Origin: Raffaelea ambrosiae
Taxonomy: Eukaryota > Ascomycota > Sordariomycetes > Ophiostomatales > Ophiostomataceae
Assembly (NCBI GenBank): GCA_002778195.1
Contig: PCDI01000003.1
Location: forward strand, 2,625,913 to 2,689,912
DNA length: 64,000 nucleotides
Reading direction: 5' to 3'
Shown piece by piece: positions 19,840 to 30,479 of this stretch (its first letter is position 1; each line of letters begins with the position of its first letter). The position numbers were made by a program, and so were the translations under genes. Under the pieces are notes generated by a model, which was given only the letters and a program-made list of their open reading frames with translations, was not told the origin of the DNA and did no database searches.

Positions 19840-21546
19840 ATGTCGTCAGCCACGAGCCAGATTCGACACATCCAACAACACGCTGCCCGACTTGTCTGCA
19901 AGCAAACCGTGACAACAGCCCGTCTCCCGTCTTCTCTGCCATCTTCACGATCTTCGCGACGCATACGACCATTCTCCTCGGCGGCAGCGCGCGCACTCAC
20001 TCCTGGAACCGCTTTCTCTCTGACTCGGCCGTCTTTCCTACGCACCGCCGCAGCCGTGTCTTCGCCAGCTTCTCCAGCTTCAGCCCGCCTCGTCTCCTTC
20101 TCCCGCCACCTGTCGTCCTCCGCACCGGCCATGGCGCCCATCACCAAGGAGACCGACTACCTCGTCATTGGCGGCGGCAGCGGCGGTCTTGCCTCTGCCC
20201 GCATGGCCGCGTCCAAGTTCGGCGTCAAGGCCACCATTGTTGAGGCTGCCCGGCTCGGCGGCACCTGTGTCAACGTCGGCTGCGTGCCCAAGAAGGTCAC
20301 CTTCAACGCCGCCGCCATTGCGGAGACGCTGCACGAGGCCAAGGCGTACGGGTTCTCGGTCGAGCAGACGAAGCCGTTCGACTGGAGCACCTTCAAGACC
20401 AAGCGCGACGCCTACATCAAGCGCCTGAACGGCATCTACGAGCGCAACCTGGGGAACGACAAGGTCGACTACGTCCACGGCTGGGCCGTGCTCAAGAGCC
20501 CCACCGAGGCCGAGGTCACGCTGACGGAGCCCGACGCAGCGGGCCACAAGACGGTGACCATTCGCGCCAAGAAGATCCTCGTAGCCACGGGCGGCCGGCC
20601 CGCGGCACCACCGGCCATTCCGGGCGCCGAGCACGGCATCAACAGCGATGGCTTCTTCGATATTGCGACGCAGCCGAAAAAGGTGGCCATTGTCGGCGCC
20701 GGCTACATTGCCGTCGAGTTTGCCGGCATGTTCAACGCCCTCGGCACGGAAACGCACCTGTTCATCCGCCACAACACGTTCCTGCGCACGTTTGACCCCA
20801 TGGTGCAGGACGCCGTGGTCAAGAACTACGACCGCCTGGGCGTGCACCTGCACCGCAGCACCAACCTGACACGCGTCGACAAGGACGCCGCGACGGGCAA
20901 GCTGACGCTGACCTACGGCAGCGGCGATACCGTCGGCGACGTGGACCACCTGATCTGGGCCATTGGCCGCACGCCGCTCACACAGGACATCGGCCTCGAG
21001 GCCGCCGGCGTGAAGCTGACCGCGTCGGGCCACATCGCCGTCGACGCGCTGCAAAACACCAACGTGGACAACATCTACGCCCTCGGCGACGTCACCGGCC
21101 CCGTGGACCTGACGCCCGTGGCCATTGCGGCTGGCCGGCGACTGGCGCACCGGCTGTTTGGCGGGCCGCAGTACGCCTCGCTGCATCTGGACTACAGCAA
21201 CGTTCCGTCGGTGGTGTTTGCGCATCCCGAGGTGGGCTCGATCGGCCTGACGGAGCCGCAAGCCGTCGAGAAGTACGGCCAGGAGAACGTCAAGATCTAC
21301 AAGACCAACTTCACGGCGATGTACTACGCCATGATGGAGCCGGAGGAGAAGGCCCCGACGGCGTACAAGCTGGTGACGGTGGGCCCCGAAGAGAAGGTGG
21401 TTGGGCTGCACATTGTGGGTCTGGGCAGCGGGGAGATGCTGCAGGGCTTTGGCGTGGCCATCAAGATGGGCGCAACCAAGAAGGACTTTGATAATGTGGT
21501 GGCGATCCACCCGACAAGTGCAGAGGAGTTGGTGACATTGAAATAG
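19840..21546 (+). CDS. GLR1: glutathione reductase with mitochondrial presequence
   Basis: NADPH-dependent flavoenzyme that reduces glutathione disulfide. Intronless, 568 residues from the first ATG. The first 97 residues are rich in Arg, Ser and Ala and nearly free of acid residues, a mitochondrial presequence. A second in-frame ATG at 20131 (MAPITKETDYLVIGGGSGG) gives the usual cytosolic length of 471 residues, so dual targeting from two starts is likely, as known for yeast Glr1. FAD-binding GGGSGGLASARMAA is followed by the redox-active disulfide GGTCVNVGCVPKK (Cys143 and Cys148 of the long form). The NADPH-binding fold is VGAGYIAVEFAGMFNALG with RHNTFLRTF. ALGDVTG is the second FAD contact. 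The catalytic His-Glu pair is in AIHPTSAEELVT (His557, Glu562). Confidence 0.96.
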   Translation: MSSATSQIRHIQQHAARLVCKQTVTTARLPSSLPSSRSSRRIRPFSSAAARALTPGTAFSLTRPSFLRTAAAVSSPASPASARLVSFSRHLSSSAPAMAPITKETDYLVIGGGSGGLASARMAASKFGVKATIVEAARLGGTCVNVGCVPKKVTFNAAAIAETLHEAKAYGFSVEQTKPFDWSTFKTKRDAYIKRLNGIYERNLGNDKVDYVHGWAVLKSPTEAEVTLTEPDAAGHKTVTIRAKKILVATGGRPAAPPAIPGAEHGINSDGFFDIATQPKKVAIVGAGYIAVEFAGMFNALGTETHLFIRHNTFLRTFDPMVQDAVVKNYDRLGVHLHRSTNLTRVDKDAATGKLTLTYGSGDTVGDVDHLIWAIGRTPLTQDIGLEAAGVKLTASGHIAVDALQNTNVDNIYALGDVTGPVDLTPVAIAAGRRLAHRLFGGPQYASLHLDYSNVPSVVFAHPEVGSIGLTEPQAVEKYGQENVKIYKTNFTAMYYAMMEPEEKAPTAYKLVTVGPEEKVVGLHIVGLGSGEMLQGFGVAIKMGATKKDFDNVVAIHPTSAEELVTLK

Positions 21547-21935
21547 AGGGAGAGGAGAAACATAAGCATAGAAACCTACGAGTAGCGACACTTGGATTTA
21601 GCAGAATTTCACATTTGACAGTTCACATTTCATTTGGAACACGAAAAGGAAAATAAAATCCACCTCGCTGACCCCGTTGTTTTGGGTGGCCATCCAATTC
21701 TATTAGAATGAGCAAGTATCGAGAAGAAAAAGAGCTGGTATGATATGGTTCGTTCCAAATGCAAAACCCGACGGTTTCCCACGCAGTGGTCGACATCCAA
21801 GGCAAGCTGCGAAGAAATAAATAAGTTGCCAGGCAAGGCAGTACTCGAAAAGGAAGAAAAGCCAAACAGGTGGTCGTACAGTGCATGTCGCTTGTTCAAT
21901 GTTTTTCAACACTCGGTCGTGGCTATGGTGTCCCC
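21547..21935. other. convergent intergenic region
   Basis: Short 3'-3' region between glutathione reductase and the small surface protein gene. AT-richer than its flanks, with no supported gene. Confidence 0.4.
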
Positions 21936-22463
21936 TTACAGGAATAGCATACCAACAAAACCAGCTAGTCCAGAGAGGAGCACCAGTGGCTGCTGCGGCA
22001 CAGATGGCAGTCCAGCCGCGCCCGTCTGCCCTGCACCCGTCCCCGAGGCGGTGCCCGATGCAGCGCCCGACGTAGCAGTACCCGTGGCCTCGGCCGTGTG
22101 CGTCGCCGACGCTGTCAGCGACGACACTGTCACCCCCCCATCCTTGCACGTCGCCGAGAACACGCTGTACGCTGACGACAGGTCGTCGCCGGTGCAGACT
22201 GAAGATAGGTTGCCTTGGACGGCACTCTGGTCGTCGCTGCAGATCGACTTGATGTCGGCCGGGTCGGGGAGCAGCTGGAGGGCGCCGAGGAGGCAGGCGG
22301 GCGGGGCGGTGGAGGAAGACGAAGAAGCAGCGCCAGTCGCGGTAGCGGTAGCAGTAGCGGTCGCAGAGGCGGCGTGGGCAGAAAAGGGAAGATGGAGGAA
22401 GACGACGAGGTAGAGCGCGAGAGAGGCCACGAACGTGGACGAGGGGAATGTGAAAAAGTGCAT
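21936..22463 (-). CDS. small GPI-anchored-type surface protein
   Basis: Single exon of 175 residues, predicted at the cell surface. The N-terminus is a signal peptide (FVASLALYLVVFLHLPFSAHA, cleaved after AHA). A short Ala/Thr and Ser-rich segment follows. The folded part is a compact four-Cys domain of about 60 residues (ACLLGALQLLPDPADIKSIC, then DDLSSAYSVFSATCKDGG). A Thr/Ala/Gly-rich stalk and a C-terminal hydrophobic tail (PLVLLSGLAGFVGMLFL) ending at the stop codon are the hallmarks of a GPI-attachment signal. The Cys pattern is too small for a CFEM domain. Molecular function is unknown; roles in the wall or adhesion are guesses from layout. Confidence 0.8.
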   Translation of the reverse strand: MHFFTFPSSTFVASLALYLVVFLHLPFSAHAASATATATATATGAASSSSSTAPPACLLGALQLLPDPADIKSICSDDQSAVQGNLSSVCTGDDLSSAYSVFSATCKDGGVTVSSLTASATHTAEATGTATSGAASGTASGTGAGQTGAAGLPSVPQQPLVLLSGLAGFVGMLFL

Positions 22464-23470
22464 TTCGGAAGTGTGTTGAGTCGTTGTTGGTGAGCTGCCG
22501 ACAGTCGTTCACGGGCGGGGTCGAGAGCTTTGATATCCAAGAGAAAAGAGGAAGCTCGAGCACAGGTGAATGGGGAGTAAGACTGAAGAAACAAAACGAA
22601 ACGAAACAAAACGAAACAGAGGGATATCACAGCAAAAAAAAAAAGAGAGAGAAATAAGAGGAAACGCTGGCAGACAACAGACGGGTGTTTTGTGTGACGA
22701 GTACACGGGGAGAAAGCCCAGTGCAGTCGAGTATGACAGATAATAAGGAGGAAGACCTGAAGAAATAGAGAGTGTGGTGCCAACAAAGAACGTATGAGTG
22801 AAAGCTGAAGCACAAAAAAGAGGGACAGCAAGGAACATGAAAAAAGAAGAAAATGAAGAGGTGTACTATGTAAGAAAACGTCAGAAAAAGGGAGGCACAG
22901 CCCAGAAACGAAGGATTGAAGGAAGGCACGACCCAGCGAACGGCCATGGGCCAGCCGTGGCCCGGTCAGAGAGCCAATCTGCAGCCATCTCGAGGAGTAC
23001 AGCCGTTACGAGACCCTGTTTGGCGGACCTCCGTGTTCATTTAGCCACGTGACACACCATTATTCTGGCTGTTTTAGGTGAAGACCAACGTCTGACGCAG
23101 CAGGGGACCCAGAGCGCGACCAGGCCCTGCAGGCTCTGTGATTGGGTGTTGGAGTGTTGGAGTGTTGGCTGCGGGCGCCAAAATTAAGGTAAAACAGGGC
23201 AGGTAGTTAAAACGCAAGTCAGGGTCGACGGTGGTATGGCTGAGCAGGTAACACAGCCTCTTCCTGGGGGACTGTAACTACATAGTACCTACAAAGTACA
23301 AGTACGCCCACAAAACCGTCCATCCACCCAAACTTAAAGTGGAATGACCCACGCCGGACACTACTGTGAATACCACCATCTACCATCGGTGGACCTCATT
23401 TCTGGACCTTCCAGGCCCCGACCTGCTCTACTTCAGAGCTAAGAAGACCCAATTTTTCCATCAACGAGCA
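22464..23470. promoter_or_regulatory. upstream region of the surface protein gene
   Basis: Purine-rich on the + strand (22540-22920), that is pyrimidine-rich in the orientation of the surface protein gene, typical of a strong fungal promoter or long 5' UTR. The part from 22930 to 23470 holds no recognised feature. A short imperfect repeat (ttggagtgttggagtgttgg, near 23149) is present. Confidence 0.4.
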
Positions 23471-23544
23471 GGTCAAATGGTCTAGTTGGTTATGACTTCA
23501 CGTTAACACCGTGACGGTCCACGGTTCGAGCCCGTGTTTGATCA
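23471..23544 (+). tRNA. tRNA-Val, anticodon AAC
   Basis: A complete cloverleaf without intron can be folded by eye. The acceptor stem GGTCAAA pairs with TTTGATC with one G-T pair, followed by discriminator A. The D stem GTC/GAC encloses TAGTTGGTTAT. The anticodon stem TCACG/CGTGA encloses loop TTAACAC, giving anticodon AAC (Val, codons GUU and GUC after inosine conversion). The variable loop is CGGTC. The T stem CACGG/CCGTG encloses TTCGAGC, the B-box sequence for RNA polymerase III. CCA is not encoded, as expected in a eukaryote. Confidence 0.95.
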
Positions 23545-23550
23545 GCATTG

Positions 23551-23560
23551 TTTATTTTTT
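23551..23560 (+). terminator. RNA polymerase III terminator
   Basis: A T-run (tttatttttt) begins seven bases after the tRNA discriminator base, the standard Pol III termination signal. Confidence 0.75.
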
Positions 23561-23689
23561 GCAGTTTGGAGAGAACATGTCCTTTTTTGCCTCTTGGACT
23601 TTTATTTTTAATTTTTAAATATTTTCTCCTTAAAGTCGAACTTACCCCTGCTAAGTCTCGGTCCCTTGCATGCGCTCTCTGTGTTTTCT

Positions 23690-23975
23690 CTGTTGGGTGG
23701 CTTGGCTGAGACGGCAGCCACACCCTGTAAACATCGTGGTGGCCGGCAACCAGGATATTTTACTCGATCCCAGTCGTGACACTCGCGATGAACTTCGACA
23801 GCAGTGCCAGTCGCTGGAATGGGACGGCATCACGTACCTGGAAAACAAAACAACCACTGTGACGTGCCTAAACGGCAGAGAGCTGCGCATCTATGGGAGT
23901 CCACACTCGGCACAACATGGATACTGGGCCTTTCAGTACCCCCGCGCGATAGCACAAAACGAGACACTGTTTTAA
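23690..23975 (+). pseudogene. calcineurin-like metallophosphoesterase fragment
   Basis: About 85 residues match the middle of fungal calcineurin-like phosphoesterases: VNIVVAGNQDILLDPSRD, then WDGITYLENKTTTV and GRELRIYGSPHSAQHGYW plus AFQYPR. The family's metal-binding GNHD motif is here GNQD, which removes a ligand His. Both ends are missing: no N-terminal metal site (DxH) and no C-terminal GHxH are found in either flank. It lies 150 bp downstream of tRNA-Val. I infer a dead fragment. A short divergent gene is unlikely given the lost motifs. Confidence 0.6.
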
Positions 23976-23984
23976 CATATTCTC

Positions 23985-24428
23985 GATTTTTTTTTTACAC
24001 AATTGAACAGATAAAATATGCGGTGTTTCTGCCACAATATTTTTCTCCAAGAACCGCTTGCTCACGGCGCTGTCCTTGGGGCACTTATTATCGTTGTTGG
24101 GAATAACCAAAGTGTTCTCTAGCCTCGGAACGTCGGCCACCCATGCTGGTTCTTTTTCGAGTATTTTAAGCTGAGCCTTCATTTCTGCCTCAATTTCCGG
24201 CGTGCTGATAGACGGGCCGGCGCGCGGGAGACCAAGGCGAATAAGCCGATTGTAGGCCACGGCAAGGTGGTAGGGGAGAGTGGACACGATGGCATATCGT
24301 TGTAGGTCGGGGTCCCGAGGGTCGGGGATTTCGGAGACGGGCCACGGCTTGTTGAAAAAGGCTTCAACCTTACACCTCCTTCTTCAACGACAGACTCACT
24401 AGCGCAGAGCCAGAGCTGCTCCGACATG
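23985..24428 (-). pseudogene. unrecognised protein-coding relic with a frame break
   Basis: The minus strand carries a protein-like frame (KVEAFFNKPWPVSEIPDP, then YHLAVAYNRLIRLGLPRAGP and KILEKEPAWVADVPRLE). It lacks a start; the only plausible one (MSEQLWLCASESVVEEGG, at 24428) is in another frame, with the break near 24365-24372. The alternating hydrophobic and charged residues look like once-real coding sequence. I do not recognise the family. It may be a broken gene or a mis-read two-exon gene. Confidence 0.35.
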
Positions 24429-25233
24429 CTGCTCGGCGCGCAACGTCCCGTCATCCCGCATTGACTGATGGTTGGCTTAACAACCTAACTGTTTTGCTCA
24501 TACCTCATGCTGTTCGTGTCGCCCTCACTGAAGAGTCCTTCCAACAATGATTGTCTTCTCTTCAGCAGGTGGTGGTTTGCATAGCGACAATTTGTGCCCC
24601 TATGACTTGGGTGATGCTGTTCAGTACCTCCATCGCTACCTGGTGCTACGTCGCTTGAGGAGTGTCCCCATCGCCACTGTCAGAGAGTGGCTTGCACACT
24701 ATGGTCTCCGGTGGCTGCCTACATCTGGGGCTGCCCTAGCGCAGATCAACGAAAGATAAGATGGTATTCGGGGTGGATTACAATGCTGTTTTCTAAGTGT
24801 CTTGTTTTCAAAGGGAAGGGTTCTTTTTACAAGGGGGCCCGTATACCGCCTACTAGTTTTCCGTATATCGCCTACTGATTACTCAGAAAAATGGGTTTAT
24901 GTAGACCGGTAACAAAAAGGTCCAGTATACATGAAAATACTAAGAGACTCCACTATTTACTGCGTACCAGCCCGGCTCGGGCTCGCCTCGTGCTTATGCG
25001 CCACACTTGGGTGGCCTGTATGCCTGCGCTTGTGGCGCACGCGCACCTATTGACGAAACCCAGTCGGCCTCGCTGGTGATGGCACAACGGCGAGTTCATA
25101 CAACTCTGCTTGAATGCTCCGGGTCACACCCGACACGACCGACACGACCGACACGTAATCCTTCGTCGACGCTTCACACGACTGCTCGAATTCAGCCTAC
25201 GTCTCCCACCCATCCCACCACACATCCTCCGAG
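24429..25233. other. degenerate upstream region of SEC6
   Basis: No firm gene. A 70-residue frame at 24547-24759 (with LHRYLVLRRLRSVP) could be another relic. A 16 bp direct repeat, ccgtataYcgcctact, occurs at 24839-24854 and 24861-24876. cgacacgac repeats precede the SEC6 start at 25126-25156. Confidence 0.35.
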
Positions 25234-27588
25234 ATGGACCCACCGGTAAAGCTCGCCGAGCTACTGCGGCACCCCGATGACCTCGATAAGATCGCCACGC
25301 TCAAGCTCGAGTTTGCGCGCAAAAAGGCAGCCATTGACAGCCAGCTGCGCGGTGGCCTGCGGGACCAGCTCGAGACCACGCAGGGCGGCCTCAACGGGCT
25401 GGCCGACGGCCAAAAGGCGGTGCAGCAGATCAAGGAAGAGATGATGCAGATCGACAAGCTCTGCTCCGAGAGCCAGAACATGATCCGCGACTTTGCCACC
25501 ATCAACCTGGTCTCGCAAGCCCACCGAAACTTTGGGGCCGTTGAGACCATGCGGCACAACCTCGAGACCTTCAACGACCGCCTCAGCACCGTTGATGCGA
25601 TGCTGCGGGCCGACGACGACGACCAGGAGAACATGCCCAACCTGCTGCCGATCCACTACGAGCTCACACAGCTGCGCAACATCCGCGACGACGCCATGGA
25701 CCAGATCCAGCGGGCGGACGACCTCAGCCTGCAGTCGACGCTGGAGGACTACTTTGAGCGCCTCGACGGCGCCATCGACTGGTTTGACGAGCACGTGGGG
25801 CTGATCGCCACGAGCCTCATCTCGCTGGTGACCGCGGAGAACAACAGCCTGGTCGTCCGCTTCGCCCTGGTCATCGAGGCCGAGGAGAAGAGCGACCAGC
25901 GCGTCCAGGCGCTGCGGGACGCCATGCGCGACCACAAGGAGATCGCGTCGCGGTTCCAGGGCATCACGGACGGCGCCAAGACCGTCCGCGGCTACAAGGA
26001 CAAGTTCCTGCTGGCCATCCGCGCGGTGGCCGAGGCGCAGTTTGCGCAGACGCGGACGGCGTTTCTGGAGGACCCCTCGCGCCTCGAGAAGGAACTGCGC
26101 TGGTACTTCAACGACCTGAACGCGGTGCGTCTCGGCATGACGCCGCTGATGCCCAAGAAGTGGCACATCATGCAGACCTACACGGGCATCTACCACCAGA
26201 TGATGCACGATTTCCTGATCGGGCTGGTCGACGACCCCGAGACTAGCTCGGCCCACACGCTCGAGATCATCAACTGGCCGGAAAAGTACTACAAGAAGAT
26301 GGCCAAGCTGGGCTTCGCAGCCGACGACACCAAGACGCTCGTGCCCCACGTCCTCGACAACCGCGAGGCTGAGCTCGTCCGCGACTTCCGCCAGCTCATC
26401 ATCAAGTTCCTCGACGAGTGGATCGACCGCATCGCCCAGCAGGAGCGGAAGGACTTTGCCGAGCGCGCCGCGCCGGGCGTCGAGGGCGCCAACCTCGAGC
26501 AGGACGAGTACGGCTACTTCCGCACGCGCAACCTGGTCGACCTGTGGCGCATGCTGCGCGAGCAGATCGACGTCGCCGCCAACTCGCAGCGGGCCGACGT
26601 CGTCGAGGGCGTCGTGGACGCCATGTTCCTGCGGCTGCGCACGCGCCAGCAGGCCGTCCAGAAGATGTTGGACGACGAGGCCCTGCGCTATGAGTCGGGG
26701 CGCGTGCCCGACCTGGAGGGCTTCCAGCAGCTGCAGGACTGGCTGGTGGCCTTTGCCAACGACCAGATCGCCTGCATTGACGATGGCGATGACTCTGCCG
26801 TGGCAGCAGCCACAGCAGCCGCAGCCGCAGCAGGAGGAGGAGGAGGGGCAGTTGTGTTGCCGGGTCCGTCTGCGAGCGGGCGACTGGCGTACCTCTCCAG
26901 CTTCCGCACCAAGATTGAGCCGCTCGTGTCGCCGGCGTACATGGAGCGCGTCGACGCCGAGGTGGCGGCCCTGCGCGACGGCTACGTGGACCTGAGCACG
27001 TGGTGCATGACCAAGTTTGCGTCGCTGATTTTTGCGGTGGACTTCAAGGCGGTGATGCCCGACTTCTTCACGTCGCGCTGGTACGGCGCGGCCACGGGGA
27101 TGCGGCAGATGGTGGCGACGGTCGAGGAGTACGTGACCGACTACCGCCAGGTGCTGCACCACTCGCTGGTGGACGTCTTTGTGGAGATCTTTAGCGACGA
27201 GCTGCTCATCCGGTATCTGACGTGCGTGCGCAACAAGGGCGCCAAGCTGCGGCGCTCGGACCCCTTCCAGGACCAGATCTTTGCCGACGTCGCGGCCGTG
27301 TTTGAGTGGTTCGACGCGCTGCCGAACCAGGACACGGTGGCGGGCCTGAAGCAGACGTGGCGCGTGACCGAGCAGTTCCTGGGCCTGCTGACGGTGGGCA
27401 AGGACGGCGTGCCGGACGCGTTTGCGGCGTTCAAGACGGCCTACTGGGACCTGCAGATCAGCTGGGTGGAGGCGGTGCTGCGGACGCGCGACGACTTTGA
27501 CCGGGCGATGCTGAACACGGTCAAGGCGCGGGCGGCACAGATGTACGTGGACCGGGGTCCGGAGACGATCATGAGCAAAGTGAAGTGA
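25234..27588 (+). CDS. SEC6: exocyst complex subunit SEC6
   Basis: Core subunit of the exocyst, the tethering complex that docks secretory vesicles at the plasma membrane at hyphal tips and septa. Intronless, 784 residues, within the usual 750-810 range for fungi. The N-terminal third is heptad-rich helix (LAELLRHPDDLDKIATLKLE, then QQIKEEMMQIDKLCSESQNM), as in exocyst rods. The C-terminal half contains the Sec6 family region, with WFDALPNQDTVAGLKQTW near the end. A Gly/Ala-rich low-complexity loop (26797-26860) interrupts the C-terminal helical part. The start at 25234 follows a pyrimidine-rich leader and matches family N-termini (MDPPVKLAELLRHPDDL). Confidence 0.93.
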   Translation: MDPPVKLAELLRHPDDLDKIATLKLEFARKKAAIDSQLRGGLRDQLETTQGGLNGLADGQKAVQQIKEEMMQIDKLCSESQNMIRDFATINLVSQAHRNFGAVETMRHNLETFNDRLSTVDAMLRADDDDQENMPNLLPIHYELTQLRNIRDDAMDQIQRADDLSLQSTLEDYFERLDGAIDWFDEHVGLIATSLISLVTAENNSLVVRFALVIEAEEKSDQRVQALRDAMRDHKEIASRFQGITDGAKTVRGYKDKFLLAIRAVAEAQFAQTRTAFLEDPSRLEKELRWYFNDLNAVRLGMTPLMPKKWHIMQTYTGIYHQMMHDFLIGLVDDPETSSAHTLEIINWPEKYYKKMAKLGFAADDTKTLVPHVLDNREAELVRDFRQLIIKFLDEWIDRIAQQERKDFAERAAPGVEGANLEQDEYGYFRTRNLVDLWRMLREQIDVAANSQRADVVEGVVDAMFLRLRTRQQAVQKMLDDEALRYESGRVPDLEGFQQLQDWLVAFANDQIACIDDGDDSAVAAATAAAAAAGGGGGAVVLPGPSASGRLAYLSSFRTKIEPLVSPAYMERVDAEVAALRDGYVDLSTWCMTKFASLIFAVDFKAVMPDFFTSRWYGAATGMRQMVATVEEYVTDYRQVLHHSLVDVFVEIFSDELLIRYLTCVRNKGAKLRRSDPFQDQIFADVAAVFEWFDALPNQDTVAGLKQTWRVTEQFLGLLTVGKDGVPDAFAAFKTAYWDLQISWVEAVLRTRDDFDRAMLNTVKARAAQMYVDRGPETIMSKVK

Positions 27589-28958
27589 GCGGCGGTGGGT
27601 GGCATGGGAGGCCATGGGCTGGTGAACATCACATAAACACAGGACATCGAGGTCACAAGAGACACGCAGATGGCTTGGTCGGGACTCTGAGGCCATGCCT
27701 TGCCATTGTATCATTATCATATTTGTCATTGAAGAGCGCAACAAAGACGAAATTTTCTGCATGATCTGTTTGAACAGAGCTGCTTCGAAGTGCATCTTGG
27801 CCCAATTCTCGCTCCTAAACTCTTGCCCCTTCTCTGGGCATGTTTGCACATAAGCTTCAAATGGACGACCGCATACTCGGCCTCCAAATATGGTTGATTC
27901 CCTTCCTCACCTAGACTCAAGCAAGCACACAACATGACACCATGCACAAGCTGGGAAAGCTGCGTTGCTGTTGGTAGGACTCGACCATGTCCCAGCTCGG
28001 CTCTGCCGCGTCCAGATGACCTTCTTGGAAACGCCAAACTCGTTCCAAGGGCGCATCGTGAACTCTGAAAGCCAAGACTCGCAACTAGGTCGACTTTTAC
28101 TTAAATCTCTGTAGAAATGTCCTTCGCCAGCTCGCCATCAAGATGGAGGACAATTCATCCCAGACCAGAACGGACATGCCTGTCCAGTTCGCCGTGGAGG
28201 ACGTTCATCCTGAGCAACAACATGGCGCTGCCAGCGACAATTCCCACCACCTCGACGCCCACCCAGATGCCACCGTCCTCGCCGCCACCGCTACGACCCG
28301 GATGCCCGCTGGGCACCCGCCGAGGGAGCCCGCGCAGACGATCAGTAAGCGCCTGGGGCCCGACGTCTGGATTTCCCCGTCCCGATGGTCTCACCTGGAG
28401 CGCGATTGCCTGTGCTCCGGCCGCCCTCCCTGCGCACAGGGCCACAGTTTCGTATCTCTACTGCATGGTCTGATACCCTTCGTTTGGCGTTGACTGGTTT
28501 TATTTTTTTTATGTTGCGTTCATCATTTTCACCTTTTTTCTCCTCTATTCACCACCAGATACAGAACGTTTTGGTGAGCCGAATTTGGCTTTATAACGCT
28601 CGTTAACCATAACTCTCGTCAAATATTGTTTCGCTATCATTCAATTGTTGCTAGCTGGATTGACACATTTCTGCTTTTAAATATTGTTCCTGGGTCCTTT
28701 GGCTCCTTCTTCTACGTTGATGTAATTTTCATAGGCACTGCCTGGGAGGATATGGAGTCTTTGGAGTCGACTTCGTGCTCGCCTGTCAAGCCTCCTTCCA
28801 GAACGGAAGGACTGCTTGGGCTGTGCTCTGCTTCTTTGGCGAGTCTCCTGTTTGCAAGGTTAGCAGATGTTTGTAACAGGAAGGGAATAAAAAGAATGAA
28901 AAGAAAAGTAAAAACAAAAAACAAAAAACAAAAACAAAAAACATCAATGGTGAATCTC
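27589..28958. other. gene-poor convergent region
   Basis: Between the 3' ends of SEC6 and the MFS permease. One open frame at 28143-28493 (116 residues, starting MEDNSSQTRTDMPVQFAVED) has neither recognised similarity nor biased composition, and I do not call it a gene. An A-rich, low-complexity run lies at 28890-28945, just past the permease stop. Confidence 0.4.
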
Positions 28959-30479
28959 TTACTCTTTTCGCTTCAAAGAAAAATCCAGAACGTGGGACGA
29001 CAGAATCAACAAAAGCGCACACGCCAGACAGAACGGGAAGCCCTTGGGAAACCGCGGCGACTCGACCGTTGGGAAGACGAGGAGCGGCGTCCACGCCGTC
29101 GACGACTGCGCGATCATGTTGATCAGCACCAGCGTGAAGGCGCGCTCGGCCGGGGCCGCCTTGAGCTGCGCATTCACCCAGCCGTGCAGCACGCTCGACA
29201 TGGCCGACGACGCGTATGACGTCAGGAAGCCCACCCACAGTGCCGCCTCGGGGACGTGCCAGATCGTCTTGATCACCAGTCCCACGGCGTTCCATCCCTG
29301 CGCGATCGTGATCGCCCACGCCGGCCCGGTCACGAGGTCGGACAGGAAGCAGGCAAACAGCGTGTAGAACATGCCCAGCGCCGGCGCCGTCGCGCCCAGG
29401 TTGTTCACGTGCGGCAGCGAGTACCGGTTCAGGCTCTTGAGCCACAGCAGGAAGCTGCCCGTGCTCGCGCTGGTTCCCGCGTTCCAAAAGAGCACGTCGA
29501 TGGCGACAATCGACCAGAACTTGCCGCTCAAGACTATCGTCTTGACGGTGTTCCACTGGACCTTGCCGTGGAGCACGTGGCCGGACCGCTCGAGACGCCT
29601 GCGGGAGATGTCGAGGTCGCGGTCGTTGAGAAACCGGCGATTGGGCTGCTCGTGGGTGCCCGGAACGACAAAATAGCCGACGATGCCCACGGGGATGGTG
29701 ATGAGCGCGCATATGATGTACATCCAGCGCCAGCCCGCCAGGCCGTGCACGCCCTCCAGGCGGGCGGAGGCCCCGGCTTGGATCAGACCAGCCGTCAGAG
29801 TGCCCAGGCCGAGACCGATGTAGAAGATGCCACCGCGTCGCGCAATCTCGTCTCCGCGATACCAGGCGCCTGCGTAGTTAGTACCCAGAGAAGGTGCTGG
29901 GAACGAGGACACGTTGAGCGTGTTGGAAAGTGGGAGGCAAAAATCACTCACCAAACACGTAGTGCATGGCTGGGAAATAAGCCGCTTCAAACCACCCAAC
30001 GAGGAATCGATACGCAGCCAATTCAGCAAAGGACTGGGTTCGGTATTGAAGAAGCGTAAAGATGCCCCAGGCAATGTCCATGAAGGGGATGATCCAGTGC
30101 ATGGGAATGTAGGTGAAAAGGAAGAGAAACGGAAGCTGGCCGACCACAGCGCCAACCACATACATGGTTTGCAGCTGGACCAGCTGATTCCCGTAGAATC
30201 CGAGGTCTTCTTTCATGCCGGCAACATATGCATTGTCTACACGAGAGTGGTTAGGTATCGCCAACACACATCACGACTTTGGCAAACGGGGTTGAAACCC
30301 ACATCTGCAGAAATCAACTTACTGAGATTCCCCTGGTCTAGATATTTAACAAAATACGACAGCACCGCGTACGGCACGATGAGAAGGTCGAGTTTGATTA
30401 AAAATTTGCGTTCTTCTGGGGTGTCTTCGTCGGCGAACCACTGGATGTGATACCACCTTTTGCGGGCAACCGAACTCAT
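28959..30479 (-). CDS. MFS permease, anion:cation symporter (allantoate/pantothenate) family
   Basis: Plasma-membrane uptake transporter of the ACS group that includes yeast Dal5, Fen2, Tna1 and Vht1, which carry allantoate or vitamins. Three exons (30479-30323, 30236-29952, 29869-28959) give 450 residues. The first join makes LDQGNLNNAYVAGMKEDL, the conserved TM1 exit of the family. The second gives FGAWYRGDEIARRGGIFY. About 12 hydrophobic segments can be read. The cytoplasmic N-terminus (YHIQWFADEDTPEERKFLIK) is typical. The C-terminus is shorter than average, ending SLKRKE. The substrate cannot be fixed. A related but dead permease lies at 42 kb. Confidence 0.88.

Noticed and set aside
20080..21591. 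503-codon frame antisense to glutathione reductase
   Set aside because: Antisense shadow of a GC-rich highly conserved gene.
25261..27849. 862-codon frame antisense to SEC6
   Set aside because: Composition typical of an antisense shadow (His, Leu, Val, Arg rich) and no recognisable family. SEC6 on the + strand is clear.
28143..28493. 116-codon ORF between SEC6 and the MFS permease
   Set aside because: No similarity, ordinary composition for this genome and no neighbouring signals. Left as unsupported.
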